A model generated the notes under the pieces. It ran no database searches. It saw only the letters and a program-made list of their open reading frames with translations, and was not told the origin of the DNA. Made by a program: the position numbers and the translations under genes. From CAWKCE01 sp032127035 (GTDB lineage: Bacteria; Actinomycetota; Actinomycetes; JAHEKZ01), in assembly GCA_963848085.1 (NCBI GenBank), contig CAWKCE010000007.1:1-64000 (forward strand): a stretch of 64,000 bases of DNA. Reading direction: 5' to 3'. Below are positions 1 through 9,214 of this stretch, piece by piece. Within the stretch, counting starts at the first letter, position 1; every line of letters starts with the position of its first letter.

Positions 1-119
1 GCCAGCACCTCGTGGGCTGGCACGGCTGTACGGGTCACGGCGAGGCACGGTAGCATCGCTTCGACCGGTTTGGTACTGACAGTCACAAACCTCTGGATTG
101 GTCGAGATCGGAGCGGGTC
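1..119. other. 5' flank of nadA
   Basis: No gene is visible in this short leader. A small inverted repeat, GCCAGC at 1-6 with GCTGGC at 16-21, may be the tail of an upstream terminator. A GGAG ribosome-binding sequence lies just before the nadA ATG. I see no recognisable NAD-type riboswitch or regulator box. Confidence 0.4.
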
Positions 120-1106
120 ATGGACGAGGCGGCCCTGGCGGCCTGGCGCGACGAGGTACGGCGCCTGGCACGCGAGCAGGACGCGCTGATCCTGGCGCAC
201 AACTACCAGCGCGACGAGATCCAGGACATCGCCGACCACGTCGGCGACTCGCTGCAGCTGGCCCGGCTGGCCGAGGCCAGCACCGCGTCGACCATCGTGC
301 TGTGCGGGGTCTACTTCATGGCCGAGACGGCCAAGCTGCTCGCCCCCGACCGCACCGTCCTCATCCCCGACAACCGGGCCGGCTGCTCGCTGTCCGACAC
401 CATCACCGGCGACCAGCTGCGCGAGTGGAAGGCCGAGCACCCCGGCGCCGTCGTCGTCTCCTACGTCAACACCTCCGCCGAGGTGAAGGCCGAGACCGAC
501 ATCTGCTGCACGTCGTCCAACGCGGTCGCCGTGGTCAACTCCATCCCCGCCGACCAGGAGATCCTGTTCCTGCCCGACCAGTTCCTGGGCCAGCACGTCC
601 GCCGGGAGACCGGCCGCGACAACATCCACGTGTGGATGGGCGAGTGCCACGTGCACGCCGCCATCACCGGTCCCGAGCTGGAGCGGCAGGTGCACGACAA
701 CCCCGACGCCGAGCTGCTCATCCACCCCGAGTGCGGGTGCTCCACCTCCGCCCTCTACCTCCTCGGCGAAGGCGTCATCCCCGCCGAGCACACCCACGTG
801 CTGTCCACCGGCGGCATGATCCAGAAGGCCAAGGAGCTGGGCGACTCGAAGGTGCTGGTCGCCACCGAGATCGGCATGCTCCACCAGCTTCGGCTGGCCA
901 ACCCGCGCGCGACCTTCGAGCCGGTGAACCGGGCCGCCTCCTGCCAGTACATGAAGATGATCACCGCCGAGGCGCTGCTGGCGTCGCTGCGGGAGCGCAA
1001 GTACGAGGTGACGATCCCCGAGGACATCGCCGTGCGCGCCCGGCTCGCGGTGGAGCGGATGACGGAGATCGCGGCCACCCCCGTTCCGTCGTCGGCCGCG
1101 TCGTGA
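120..1106 (+). CDS. nadA: quinolinate synthase NadA
   Basis: NadA condenses iminoaspartate, supplied by NadB, with dihydroxyacetone phosphate to make quinolinate, the precursor of NAD. The 328-residue product has the usual family length. It carries the AHNYQ motif near residues 26-30 and the cysteines expected to bind the 4Fe-4S cluster in AGCSL, HPECGC and SCQYMK contexts. The ATG at 120 is preceded by a GGAG site. The stop overlaps the nadB GTG start (GTGA), so nadA, nadB and nadC form one translationally coupled operon in the cytosol. Confidence 0.97.
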   Translation: MDEAALAAWRDEVRRLAREQDALILAHNYQRDEIQDIADHVGDSLQLARLAEASTASTIVLCGVYFMAETAKLLAPDRTVLIPDNRAGCSLSDTITGDQLREWKAEHPGAVVVSYVNTSAEVKAETDICCTSSNAVAVVNSIPADQEILFLPDQFLGQHVRRETGRDNIHVWMGECHVHAAITGPELERQVHDNPDAELLIHPECGCSTSALYLLGEGVIPAEHTHVLSTGGMIQKAKELGDSKVLVATEIGMLHQLRLANPRATFEPVNRAASCQYMKMITAEALLASLRERKYEVTIPEDIAVRARLAVERMTEIAATPVPSSAAS

Positions 1107-2719
1107 CCACCTCGCCCCGCTACGACCTGCTCGTGATCGGGTCCGGCGCCGCCGGGCTGAGCGCCGCCCTGGAAGCCGCCGACCTCGGGCTCACCGTGTC
1201 GGTGGTGTCCAAGGGCGCCCTGTGGGAAGGCTCCACATCTCTGGCGCAGGGCGGGCTGGCCGCCGTCCTGGCTGCCGACGACACCGTGGGCGACCACGTC
1301 GACGACACGGTCACTGCTGGCGCCGGGCTGTGCAAGCGGCCCGCCGTCGAGGTGCTCGCTGGGGACGCCCCGGGCGAGATCCACCGCCTGCTCCGGCTGG
1401 GCGCCACGTTCGACACCGACCCGGACGGGCAGCTCTCGCTCGGCCGCGAGGGCGGCCACCGGCGGCGACGCATCGTCCACGCCGGCGGCGACGCCACCGG
1501 TGCAGAAGTGCAGCGCACCCTGGTCGCGGCACTGGCCGACACCGACGTCGAGGTGCACGAGCACGTGATGGCGCTCGACCTGGCCATCGACCAGGCCGGG
1601 CGCGTGGGCGGAGTCCTCGTCGCAGATGTCGACGACGACGGAACCCTCGACGACGCCCGTCTGCTCCGGGCACGCAACGTGCTGGTCGCGACCGGCGGCA
1701 TGGGCCAGGTCTTCGCGGTGACCACGAACCCGTCCGCGTCCACCGGGGACGGGATGGCGATGGCGCTGCGTGCCGGGGTCGCTGCCCGTGACATGGAGTT
1801 CGTGCAGTTCCACCCCACCGCGCTGTGGTCCGCCGGCGGGTCCGGGCAGCGGCCGCTGGTGTCCGAGGCGGTGCGTGGCGAGGGCGCCACGCTGGTCGAC
1901 GCGACCGGGGCGTCGGTGATGGCCGGGGTCCACCCGATGGGCGACCTGGCCCCGCGAGACATCGTCGCCACCGCCATCGCGCAGCGGATGCGCCAGGCGC
2001 CCGGCGGTGTGAGCGACCACGTGTTCCTGGACGCCACCTCGCTCGGCAAGGAGATGCTCACCACGCGCTTCCCCAGCTTCGTGGCTGCCTGCGCGGCGGA
2101 AGGGCTCGACCCCGCCGTCGACCTGATCCCGGTTGCGCCTGCCGCGCACTTCGCGTGCGGGGGCGTCGCCGCCGAGCTCGACGGCCGCACTGCCCTGCCC
2201 GGGCTGCTCATCGCGGGCGAGGTCGCAGCCACCGGCATCCACGGGGCGAACCGGCTGGCGTCGAACGGCGTGACCGAGGGCCTGGTGGCCGGCCGACGGG
2301 CCGCCCACGCCGCACGCGAGGACCGGTCGTCTGAGCTTCTGCCCGTCGGGGAGCTGCAGGTGCCGACGCCGTCGGTGTGCCCGGCTGCGGAGCGGGCGCG
2401 CATCCAGGACGCGATGACCCGGCTGGCCGGGCCGCTGCGCGACGCCGACCGGCTGGCCCAGCTGGCCAGCGTGCTCGCATCGGTGTCCGAGCCCCCCGAG
2501 GACGCGGAACCGCTGACGCTGGCCGACGTGGAGACGGCGAACATCGCGCTGGTGGCGTCGGCGATCGCGACCAGCGCGATGATGCGCACCGAGAGCCGCG
2601 GCTGTCACCGTCGCGACGACGCCCCCGAGCCGTCGTCATCGTGGGACGGGCACGTCGAGGTCCGGCTGCTGGACGGACAGGTCGTCGCCGCGTTCGTGCC
2701 GGCCGGCGTCCCCGTATGA
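1103..2719 (+). CDS. nadB: L-aspartate oxidase NadB
   Basis: This FAD enzyme oxidises L-aspartate to iminoaspartate for NadA. The 538-residue product starts with the FAD-binding Rossmann motif GSGAAGLSAALE near residue 12 and has the typical flavoprotein succinate-dehydrogenase-like body. A helical C-terminal domain contains the conserved RTESRG motif. The start is the GTG at 1103, which overlaps the nadA stop. The frame stays open far upstream through nadA, but that extension is a shadow. The stop overlaps the nadC ATG (ATGA). Confidence 0.96.
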   Translation: MTTSPRYDLLVIGSGAAGLSAALEAADLGLTVSVVSKGALWEGSTSLAQGGLAAVLAADDTVGDHVDDTVTAGAGLCKRPAVEVLAGDAPGEIHRLLRLGATFDTDPDGQLSLGREGGHRRRRIVHAGGDATGAEVQRTLVAALADTDVEVHEHVMALDLAIDQAGRVGGVLVADVDDDGTLDDARLLRARNVLVATGGMGQVFAVTTNPSASTGDGMAMALRAGVAARDMEFVQFHPTALWSAGGSGQRPLVSEAVRGEGATLVDATGASVMAGVHPMGDLAPRDIVATAIAQRMRQAPGGVSDHVFLDATSLGKEMLTTRFPSFVAACAAEGLDPAVDLIPVAPAAHFACGGVAAELDGRTALPGLLIAGEVAATGIHGANRLASNGVTEGLVAGRRAAHAAREDRSSELLPVGELQVPTPSVCPAAERARIQDAMTRLAGPLRDADRLAQLASVLASVSEPPEDAEPLTLADVETANIALVASAIATSAMMRTESRGCHRRDDAPEPSSSWDGHVEVRLLDGQVVAAFVPAGVPV

Positions 2720-3625
2720 CGGCACCGACCCTGTCGCCCGCCACCCGATCCGCGCTCGATGCCGCCGGGCTCGACGAGGGGCTCGTGCTGTCGCGCGTGC
2801 TGATGGCGCTGGAAGAGGACCTCGCCTACGGGCCGGACGTGACGACCCTGGCAACGGTCGCGGACGACCAGCGGATGCGCGCCGCGTTCGCCGCCCGCCG
2901 CCCCGGAGTCGTCGCCGGGCTGCCCGTGGTGATGGCCGTGCTCGACGTCGTCGCCGGGGACACCTGGCAGCTGGTCGACGCCGTCCCCGACGGGTCACGT
3001 GTCGAGGCCGGCCAGCAGGTGCTCGTGGTGGACGTTCCGACGCGGGAGCTGCTCACCGCCGAGCGCACCGCACTGAACTTCCTGTGCCACCTGTCGGGAG
3101 TCGCGACGCTGACCCGCACCTGGGCCGACGCGCTCGCCGGCACCGGGACCGCTGTTCGCGACACCCGCAAGACCACGCCGGGGCTTCGGGTGCTCGAGAA
3201 GTACGCCGTCCGCTGCGGCGGCGGCACCAACCACCGGATGGGCCTGGGCGACGCCGCACTGGTCAAGGACAACCACGTGGCCGCCGCCGGGGGCGTGGCG
3301 GAGGCGGTCGCAGCCGTGCGGGCGCACTCGCCCGACGTGCCGCTTGAGGTCGAGGTGGACTCCGTCGCACAGCTCGCCGAGGCGCTCGCGGCCGGCGCGA
3401 CGCTGGTGCTGCTGGACAACTTCACCCCCGAACAGGCGCGGGAAGCCGTCGCCCTGGTGCGGGCCCACGGCGGCGGGGTCCGTACCGAGGCAAGCGGCGG
3501 GCTCGACCTGGCTGGCAGCTCGGGCGATGGCCGAGGCCGGCGTCGACTTCGTCGCCGTGGGGGCGCTGACGCACTCCGCTCCCGTGCTCGACATCGGGCT
3601 CGACGCGCTCGATGTCACCGACTGA
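2716..3625 (+). CDS. nadC: nicotinate-nucleotide pyrophosphorylase NadC, frame disrupted
   Basis: NadC (quinolinate phosphoribosyltransferase) turns quinolinate and PRPP into nicotinate mononucleotide, completing the nadABC pathway. Family motifs are clear: TERTALNFL, RDTRKTTPGLR, EKYAVRCGGGTNHR and KDNH. The frame breaks near 3517. Read with one base fewer there, the sequence continues EASGGLDLAGARAMAEAGVDF and ends VGALTHSAPVLDIGLDALDVTD, exactly matching family spacing. The C-terminal part carries the conserved phosphate-binding loop, so an active enzyme needs both parts. An indel error in the assembly is the likeliest explanation; a true recent mutation is possible. The ATG at 2716 overlaps the nadB stop. 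Confidence 0.92.
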
Positions 3626-3653
3626 CCGTGCGGCAGACGCCGATAATGGCCCG

Positions 3654-4613
3654 ATGAGCACCGCCGCGATCCCGCTGCCGCCCGGACCGGTCTACGTTGC
3701 CGGGCACCGTGGTCTGGTCGGCTCGGCGGTGTGGCGGCAGCTGGCTGCGTCCGGCGTCGAGGACCTGGTCGGCCGCACCTCGGCCGAGCTGGACCTGCGC
3801 GACCGGGACGCGACGTTCGCGTTCCTCGCCGAGGCCAAGCCGGGCACCGTGATCGACGCCGCCGCGAAGGTCGGCGGGATCCTCGCCAACTCCACGTACC
3901 CGGCGCAGTTCCTGTCGGACAACCTGCTCATCCAGACCAACCTGATGGACGCCGCCCACGCCGCCGGTGTTGACCGGCTGCTGTTCCTCGGGTCGTCGTG
4001 CATCTACCCGAAGCACGCACCGCAGCCGATCCCGGAGTCCGCGCTGCTGACTGGGCCGCTGGAGCCCACCAACGACGCCTACGCGATCGCCAAGATCGCC
4101 GGCATCATGCAGGTGCAGGCCATGCGACGCCAGTACGGGCACCGCTGGATCTCGGCGATGCCCACCAACCTGTACGGGCCGGGCGACAACTTCGACCCGC
4201 AGACCTCGCACGTCCTGCCGGCGCTGATCCGCCGGTTCCACGAAGCCGCTGAGGCCGGGGCGGAGTCGGTGACCATCTGGGGCACCGGCACGCCGCGGCG
4301 GGAGTTCCTGCACGTCGACGACCTCGCCCGCGCCTGCGCGTTCCTGCTCGCGCACTACGACGAGCCGGACACCATCAACGTCGGGGTCGGCGACGACATC
4401 GCCATCCTCGACCTCGCACACCTGGTGGCGGACGTCGTCGGCTACACCGGCCGGATCGACACCGACCCGAGCAAGCCCGACGGCACCCCGCGCAAGCTGC
4501 TCGACGTCACCCGCATCACCGAGCTCGGCTGGAAGCCGGAGATCTCGCTGGAAGACGGCATCCGCAGCACGTACGCGTGGTACCTCGAGCACCTCGACAC
4601 CGCGCGCGGCTGA
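3654..4613 (+). CDS. fcl: GDP-L-fucose synthase (GDP-4-keto-6-deoxymannose epimerase/reductase)
   Basis: This NADPH-dependent epimerase/reductase makes GDP-L-fucose from GDP-4-keto-6-deoxy-D-mannose for cell-surface glycans. The 319-residue protein is a short-chain dehydrogenase. It has the nucleotide-binding motif GHRGLVGSA near residue 12, the family signature GSSCIYPK and the catalytic pair in YAIAK. The ATG at 3654 gives a normal N terminus. It follows nadC by 28 bases on the same strand, although its role is unrelated. The GDP-mannose dehydratase partner is not in the window. Confidence 0.93.
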   Translation: MSTAAIPLPPGPVYVAGHRGLVGSAVWRQLAASGVEDLVGRTSAELDLRDRDATFAFLAEAKPGTVIDAAAKVGGILANSTYPAQFLSDNLLIQTNLMDAAHAAGVDRLLFLGSSCIYPKHAPQPIPESALLTGPLEPTNDAYAIAKIAGIMQVQAMRRQYGHRWISAMPTNLYGPGDNFDPQTSHVLPALIRRFHEAAEAGAESVTIWGTGTPRREFLHVDDLARACAFLLAHYDEPDTINVGVGDDIAILDLAHLVADVVGYTGRIDTDPSKPDGTPRKLLDVTRITELGWKPEISLEDGIRSTYAWYLEHLDTARG

Positions 4614-4623
4614 GCGGTCTCGC

Positions 4624-5562
4624 ATGCAGGACGAGTCGGGCGCGACGTCAGCAACGCGGCCTGGATCGAGCTGCTGCACGCCGAGGTGTGCTGGGTGCTC
4701 GACCGGCGCTGGCGTGGACGTGCTCGTCATCAAGGGACCGTCGATCGCCCAGTGGCTCTACCCCGAGGGGGGTCGCGAGTCGGTCGACGTCGACCTTCTC
4801 GTCCGGCCGTCGCACTGGGACCGGGCCGTCGCCGCGCTGGTCGATCGAGGGTTCGCCGAGACGTGGGCCGGCCGCCGCGAGGGCGAGGTGTCCGACCACT
4901 CACTCGACCTGCAGCGCACAGACCCAGAGCTCGGCCAGCACGGCATCGACCTGCACTCCTACTTCCCGGGCATCGACCTGGCGCCGAGCGCGGCGTTCGA
5001 GCTGCTCTGGGAGCGCCGCGTGCCCGCGTCGCAGGCGGGCGTCGATGCTGTCGTTCCCCGACCTGCCGTCGCGCGCGCTGATCACCGCGCTGCACGCGGC
5101 ACGCGACCCGCACTCACCCAAGGTGGCCGAGGATCTGCGGCGGGCGATGGCTGCCCTGGACGACACGGAACGAGACGACTTGGGGGTGCTGGCCGCCGAG
5201 CTGCAGGCCCGAGGGGCGCTGCGAGCGGGACTCGAGACCCAGCCGACGACAGCCGAGCTGGTCGAGCCGCTCGGGCTGGAGAACGCTGACGTGTCCACCT
5301 ACTGGGAGCTACGCAGCCACGGCGCCGGCCGCACCGCCGTCCGGCTCGACCAGCTGCGCGAGCTGCCGTGGCGGCAGCGGCCCGCCCAGGTCGGCCGGTG
5401 GCTGTTCCCCAGCCCAGCCCTCATGCGCACCCGCGACCCGCGTGCCGCCGAGGGGCCGGTCGGGCTGGGTGTCGCCTACGTGGCCCGGCTGGGCGAGGGA
5501 GCGCGTGCGCTACCAGGCGCGTGCGCGACCTGCGCGCCGCGCGCCGCCCACCGTCGTCCTGA
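4624..5562 (+). pseudogene. nucleotidyltransferase-fold family protein, multiply frameshifted
   Basis: The translated pieces resemble the uncharacterised nucleotidyltransferase family found in actinobacterial surface-sugar loci: LLHAEVCWVLDR, then VDVLVIKGPSIAQWLYP and SVDVDLLVRP, then FPDLPSRALITALHAAR and YWELRSHG. The sequence must change frame near 4642, 4708, 5043 and about 5520 to be read as one protein ending RVRDLRAARRPPSS at 5562. KGP and DVDLLV are the motif-like parts, and the second holds the acidic pair typical of the fold. Four breaks in under 1 kb mean either a decayed gene or poor local sequence quality. The specific function is unknown. It is convergent with the following membrane glycosyltransferase. 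Confidence 0.6.
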
Positions 5563-5582
5563 GGCCCGGCCGTCGGGGTTCC

Positions 5583-6995
5583 TCATCCACCCGGGTTGGC
5601 CGGAGGAGGTCCGAGTGGTGCGCCGCCGCCCGGAGGTGGTCCGCCGGGCTGCGAGCCGTCTTGCGGTCCGGACACACCACCAGGCCCGCCACCCAGGCCA
5701 CCGGCCCCGCTGGCCGCCAGCGACGGGTAGGACCAGGCGCCGAGCGCGACCACCGCGACGAGCAGGACCGGCGGTAGCCAGCGCGGCAGCTGCACCAGGA
5801 ACCACGCCCCGAGCAGGGCGATCAGCCCGATCGCCGGCAGGTAGAAGCGGATGACGTGCACGGAGCCACCAGGCCCGGACGCGGCATCCACCGTCCAGTC
5901 GTAGGCCAGGTAGAGACCCCAGATCCCGAGCCAGCCGGCGGCGAGCGCGGCGCCGACAACCGCGTCTCGGTTGGCGCGCGTACGCCGTGCCGCGTCGACA
6001 CCGGGCCGGTTGCTGCGCACTGCCCGCACCGCCAGCCAGCCGAGGGCTGCCAGCGCGAGCAGCAGCATCGGCATGCTCACCACCAGCGGGACCGGCAGGT
6101 TCTGCAGGTTGGGAAGGACGGCGCCCAGGCTGAACGTCACCAACCCCGACGAGTACCCGGTGCCCAGGGCGCTGCCGTAGACGAGGTGGTTGAACGCCAG
6201 CACCCCCGCGGAGAACACCGCCACCGAGCCGAGCCACCAGCCGACGGCTCGCCGGGGCAGCCCGGCGCGGCGGAACGTCAGCAGGACCGCGAGCACGGCC
6301 ACACCCAGCAGGACCGCGTTGGTGTAGCGGACGAAGACGGCCGCCTCCAGGGCGACGAAGCCGAGCAGACCGACAACCGTGCGCCGCCTCGCGGTCGCCT
6401 CGACGGCGAGCATCGCCCACAGGAGGACGCCGGCACCGGCGGCCACCAGGGAGGCGTCGGTGAAGGTCGACATGGTCGCCCGCCAGGCGAAGACCAGCGC
6501 CGCACCGGAGGACACGAACAGCAGCACCGCCCAGGTTCCGCCCCAGCGGCCCAGCCAGCGGCGCGCCCCGACGAACAGACCTGCGGCGCCCAGGGCCCCG
6601 TAGAACAGCGGCGCCAGCCGCAGTGCGCCGAGCGCCTGGAAGGGGGCGGCCAGGAACGGGTACCCCGGGTTCTTCTCGCTGATCCAGCCGCCGCTGGGCA
6701 GCTGCACCCACTGCACGATCCCCGGGCCGCCGCCGCTGCTGAGCTGCTGCAGCAGTGACTGGTAGTCGGCGTTGCTGAGGACCAGGTGGCCCTGCGTCAA
6801 GGCGATGATCGACGCCCGGTACGCGTAGTCGTCGGGCTCCAGCAGCTCCACCGACCGGCTGAGCACCGCCACGCACAGCGCGGCGAACCCGGCGACCGCG
6901 ACCAGCACCTCTGCCCAGCCCAGCCGGCTGCTCGGCGGCCGCCTGTTCAGGCCGGTCTCGGCGGGACGCTCGGCTACCACTGAGTGGATCTGCAT
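5583..6995 (-). CDS. membrane glycosyltransferase of the ArnT/PMT-like (GT-C) superfamily
   Basis: The 470-residue product has roughly ten hydrophobic segments and an acidic motif (EPDDYAY, near residue 50) soon after the first membrane helix, as in polyprenyl-phosphate-sugar dependent GT-C enzymes. Such proteins transfer a sugar to an acceptor on the outer face of the membrane. Donor and acceptor cannot be deduced. The tail after the last helix is Gly/Pro-rich. The ATG at 6995 was chosen because translation upstream is low-complexity and unlike the family. The gene is divergent from the next gene. Confidence 0.75.
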   Translation of the reverse strand: MQIHSVVAERPAETGLNRRPPSSRLGWAEVLVAVAGFAALCVAVLSRSVELLEPDDYAYRASIIALTQGHLVLSNADYQSLLQQLSSGGGPGIVQWVQLPSGGWISEKNPGYPFLAAPFQALGALRLAPLFYGALGAAGLFVGARRWLGRWGGTWAVLLFVSSGAALVFAWRATMSTFTDASLVAAGAGVLLWAMLAVEATARRRTVVGLLGFVALEAAVFVRYTNAVLLGVAVLAVLLTFRRAGLPRRAVGWWLGSVAVFSAGVLAFNHLVYGSALGTGYSSGLVTFSLGAVLPNLQNLPVPLVVSMPMLLLALAALGWLAVRAVRSNRPGVDAARRTRANRDAVVGAALAAGWLGIWGLYLAYDWTVDAASGPGGSVHVIRFYLPAIGLIALLGAWFLVQLPRWLPPVLLVAVVALGAWSYPSLAASGAGGLGGGPGGVSGPQDGSQPGGPPPGGGAPLGPPPANPGG

Positions 6996-7106
6996 GGTCG
7001 TGTCTACCGACCGCGCCTGGACGTTGGCTGAGAGGACGCTGAGCACGTCCTGGCCGTCACGAGCGCAGCGGCACGGCGCACGACCATCGCCACCTACGCT
7101 GGGCGG

Positions 7107-7913
7107 ATGCTGGTGTCCTCCCGGTTCTGCGGCCCGCCCGACTCCGGCAACGGCGGCTACGTGTCGGGGCTGGTGGCCGAGTATGTCGACGGCGACGCCG
7201 AGGTGACGCTTCGGCTCCCGCCTCCGCTGGACCACCAGCTGACCGTGGACCGGAGCGGGGCAGTGGTGGTCGTGCGGGACGGCGACCGGGTGGTCGCCGA
7301 GGCGGGGCCGGGCGTGGTCGAGGTCGACGTGCCGCCGTCGGTCGGGTTCGACGAGGCGGTGGCGGCTTCGGCGGGCTACCCGTTCGCCGACTCCGGGCAC
7401 CCGTTCCCGACCTGCTTCGTGTGCGGACCGGGCCGACCCGAACGTGACGGGCTGGGCCTGTTCCCGGGTGCTGTCGCGGGGCGGAGTGTCGTCGCGGCGC
7501 CGTGGGTCCCGGACGCCTCGCTCGCCGGGACCGAGGGCGTGCTTCCGGACCAGTTCGCCTGGGCCGCGCTGGACTGCCCGTCGTGGTTCGGCGCGTACTG
7601 CTTCGACCCGTCGCTCGGCACGGCGGTGCTCGGCCGCATGGCGGCGCGGGTCGATCAGCGGCCGCGCGCGGGCGAGCGCTACGTCGTCGGCGGCTGGCTG
7701 CGGGAACGTGACGGCCGCAAGGTGCACACCGCCTCTGTGCTGTGGGACGAGTCGGGAGGCGTCGTCGCCGCAGCCCGCGCGACCTGGATCACGGTCAGTT
7801 CGAGTTCGACTGCCTCGCTGCGGCATGTGCAAGGGTCGGTGGCTCCACGAGGAGGGAACCGATGCCGCAACCGCCAGCAGGAGATGAGACCCAGACGCTG
7901 CTTGCCTACCTGA
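7107..7913 (+). CDS. hotdog-fold thioesterase-like protein
   Basis: This 268-residue protein resembles actinobacterial hotdog-fold proteins of unassigned substrate. It has an internal FPTCFVCGPGRPERDGL segment and a C-terminal strand pattern ending ARATWITV near residue 232. After that point the sequence looks non-native and runs 52 bases into the DinB-family gene. The true end may lie earlier and be masked by an indel. No catalytic residues can be named with confidence. The ATG at 7107 begins at the family-like N terminus (SSRFCGPPDSGNGGYVSG). Confidence 0.65.
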   Translation: MLVSSRFCGPPDSGNGGYVSGLVAEYVDGDAEVTLRLPPPLDHQLTVDRSGAVVVVRDGDRVVAEAGPGVVEVDVPPSVGFDEAVAASAGYPFADSGHPFPTCFVCGPGRPERDGLGLFPGAVAGRSVVAAPWVPDASLAGTEGVLPDQFAWAALDCPSWFGAYCFDPSLGTAVLGRMAARVDQRPRAGERYVVGGWLRERDGRKVHTASVLWDESGGVVAAARATWITVSSSSTASLRHVQGSVAPRGGNRCRNRQQEMRPRRCLPT

Positions 7914-8377
7914 ACGCTCAGCGGGAACACGTGCTCGGGATCCTGGAGGGCCTGGACGAGGAGGCCCTGCGGCGGCCGGTGCTGCCCTCGGGATGGAGCT
8001 GCCTGGGGCTGGTGCGCCACCTCGCGCTCGACGACGAGCGCTTCTGGTTCCGCGGCGTGGTCGCCGGCGAGCAGGCCGTCATCGACCAGGTTGCCGAGGA
8101 AGCCGACGACGCCTGGCAGGTCGGCACCGACGTGCCGGCCCAGGCGGTCTTCGATCTGTACCGGGAGCAGATCGACCTCGCGAACACGATCCTCAGCGCC
8201 ACCCCGCTGGATACCGCGCCCGCCTGGTGGCCGGAAGAGCTGTTCGGGTCATGGCGGCTCGACAACGTCCGGGAGGTGATCCTGCACGTGCTGACCGAGA
8301 CCGCCGTCCACGCTGGACACCTCGACGCGGCGCGTGAGCTCATCGACGGCAGGAAGTGGCTCGTGCTGACCGAGTGA
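7862..8377 (+). CDS. DinB superfamily protein (DUF664-like)
   Basis: This 171-residue four-helix-bundle protein belongs to the DinB/DUF664 group, whose members often bind a metal through three histidines and include mycothiol-dependent enzymes. Matching segments include GLVRHLALDDERFWF near residue 50 and HVLTETAVHAGHLDAARELIDG near residue 140, which supply the expected histidines. The ATG at 7862 has a strong AGGAGG sequence. The start lies within the end of the previous frame. Substrate unknown. Confidence 0.85.
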   Translation: MPQPPAGDETQTLLAYLNAQREHVLGILEGLDEEALRRPVLPSGWSCLGLVRHLALDDERFWFRGVVAGEQAVIDQVAEEADDAWQVGTDVPAQAVFDLYREQIDLANTILSATPLDTAPAWWPEELFGSWRLDNVREVILHVLTETAVHAGHLDAARELIDGRKWLVLTE

Positions 8378-8432
8378 GCTAAGCCTGACATCGGGCGGGA
8401 GTCACACCTGCGAACGCTTGTACGTTGGCACT

Positions 8433-9155
8433 GTGGTCGACGCCTTGTTTGCAGAGCCGCGTCTGGCCGAGCTCTACGACCCGCTCGATCCCGATCGACG
8501 CGACCTCGACGCCTACGTCGCGATGGCGGCCGAGTTCGAGGCCTCGTCGGTTCTCGACCTCGGCTGCGGGACAGGCACGTTCGCCTGCCTGCTCGCTCGG
8601 GAGGGTCGTGAGGTCGTCGGGGTGGACCCGGCGGCCGCCTCGCTGGCGGTAGCCCGCAGGAAGCCCGGCGCCGATCGTGTGCGTTGGTTCCTCGGAGACG
8701 GCCATCACCTGCCTCCACTGGCCGTAGACCTGGTCACCATGACCGGCAACGTTGCCCAGGTGTTCCTGACTGACGACGACTGGATCACCACGCTTCGCGG
8801 TGCTCGTCGGATCCTGCGCCCGGGCGGCCGGCTGGCATTCGAGGTCCGGGACCCGTCCTGCCGTGCCTGGCAGTCCTGGACCAAGGACGAGTCAATCGCC
8901 CGCGCCCAGGTCGCCGGGGTGGGCACCGTCGAGAGTTGGACCGAGGTCACGGATGTCGCCGGCCAACTGGTCCGGTTCACCACGACCTTCGACATCGCAG
9001 GGGAGCTCGTCACGTCGGAGTCCACGCTCCGGTTTCGCACTCGAGACGAGATCGAGGCGTCGCTGGAAGCCACGCATCTTGCCCTCCTCGACGTGCGAGA
9101 CGCTCCCGATCGGCCCGGTCTGGAGTTCGTCTTCGTTGCCCAGCGCCGAGACTGA
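8433..9155 (+). CDS. class I SAM-dependent methyltransferase
   Basis: The 240-residue product has motif I VLDLGCGTG near residue 38, an acidic end to the second strand (VVGVDPA), and a LRPGGRLAFEVRD segment typical of small-molecule methyltransferases. The GTG at 8433 gives an N terminus (VVDALFAEPRLAELYD) like that of homologues; a TTG 15 bases upstream is possible. It stands alone between unrelated genes, so the substrate is unknown. Confidence 0.85.
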   Translation: MVDALFAEPRLAELYDPLDPDRRDLDAYVAMAAEFEASSVLDLGCGTGTFACLLAREGREVVGVDPAAASLAVARRKPGADRVRWFLGDGHHLPPLAVDLVTMTGNVAQVFLTDDDWITTLRGARRILRPGGRLAFEVRDPSCRAWQSWTKDESIARAQVAGVGTVESWTEVTDVAGQLVRFTTTFDIAGELVTSESTLRFRTRDEIEASLEATHLALLDVRDAPDRPGLEFVFVAQRRD

Positions 9156-9179
9156 CCTGCCCGCTGCCTGGATTGGCTA

Positions 9180-9208
9180 TTGACATTAGCCGCCAGGCTA
9201 TCTATCTT
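9180..9208 (+). promoter_or_regulatory. promoter with embedded palindromic operator
   Basis: A consensus -35 TTGACA (9180-9185) and a -10 TATCTT (9203-9208) are separated by 17 bases. The spacer holds a perfect palindrome, TAGCC-GCCA-GGCTA (9187-9200). The expected transcription start is about 9215, the A of the ATG, so the mRNA should be leaderless. The TetR-type regulator at the end of the operon is the obvious candidate to bind this site and block RNA polymerase. Confidence 0.75.
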
Positions 9209-9214
9209 ACCTGC

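Noticed and set aside
98..1102. N-terminal extension of NadB starting at 98
   Set aside because: It is the out-of-frame translation of nadA. The family start with the FAD motif fits the GTG at 1103.
755..2608. Antisense frames of 617 and 489 residues opposite nadA and nadB
   Set aside because: They are Arg/Gly/Ser-rich translations of the complementary strand of strongly conserved genes. Long open antisense frames are expected at this GC content.
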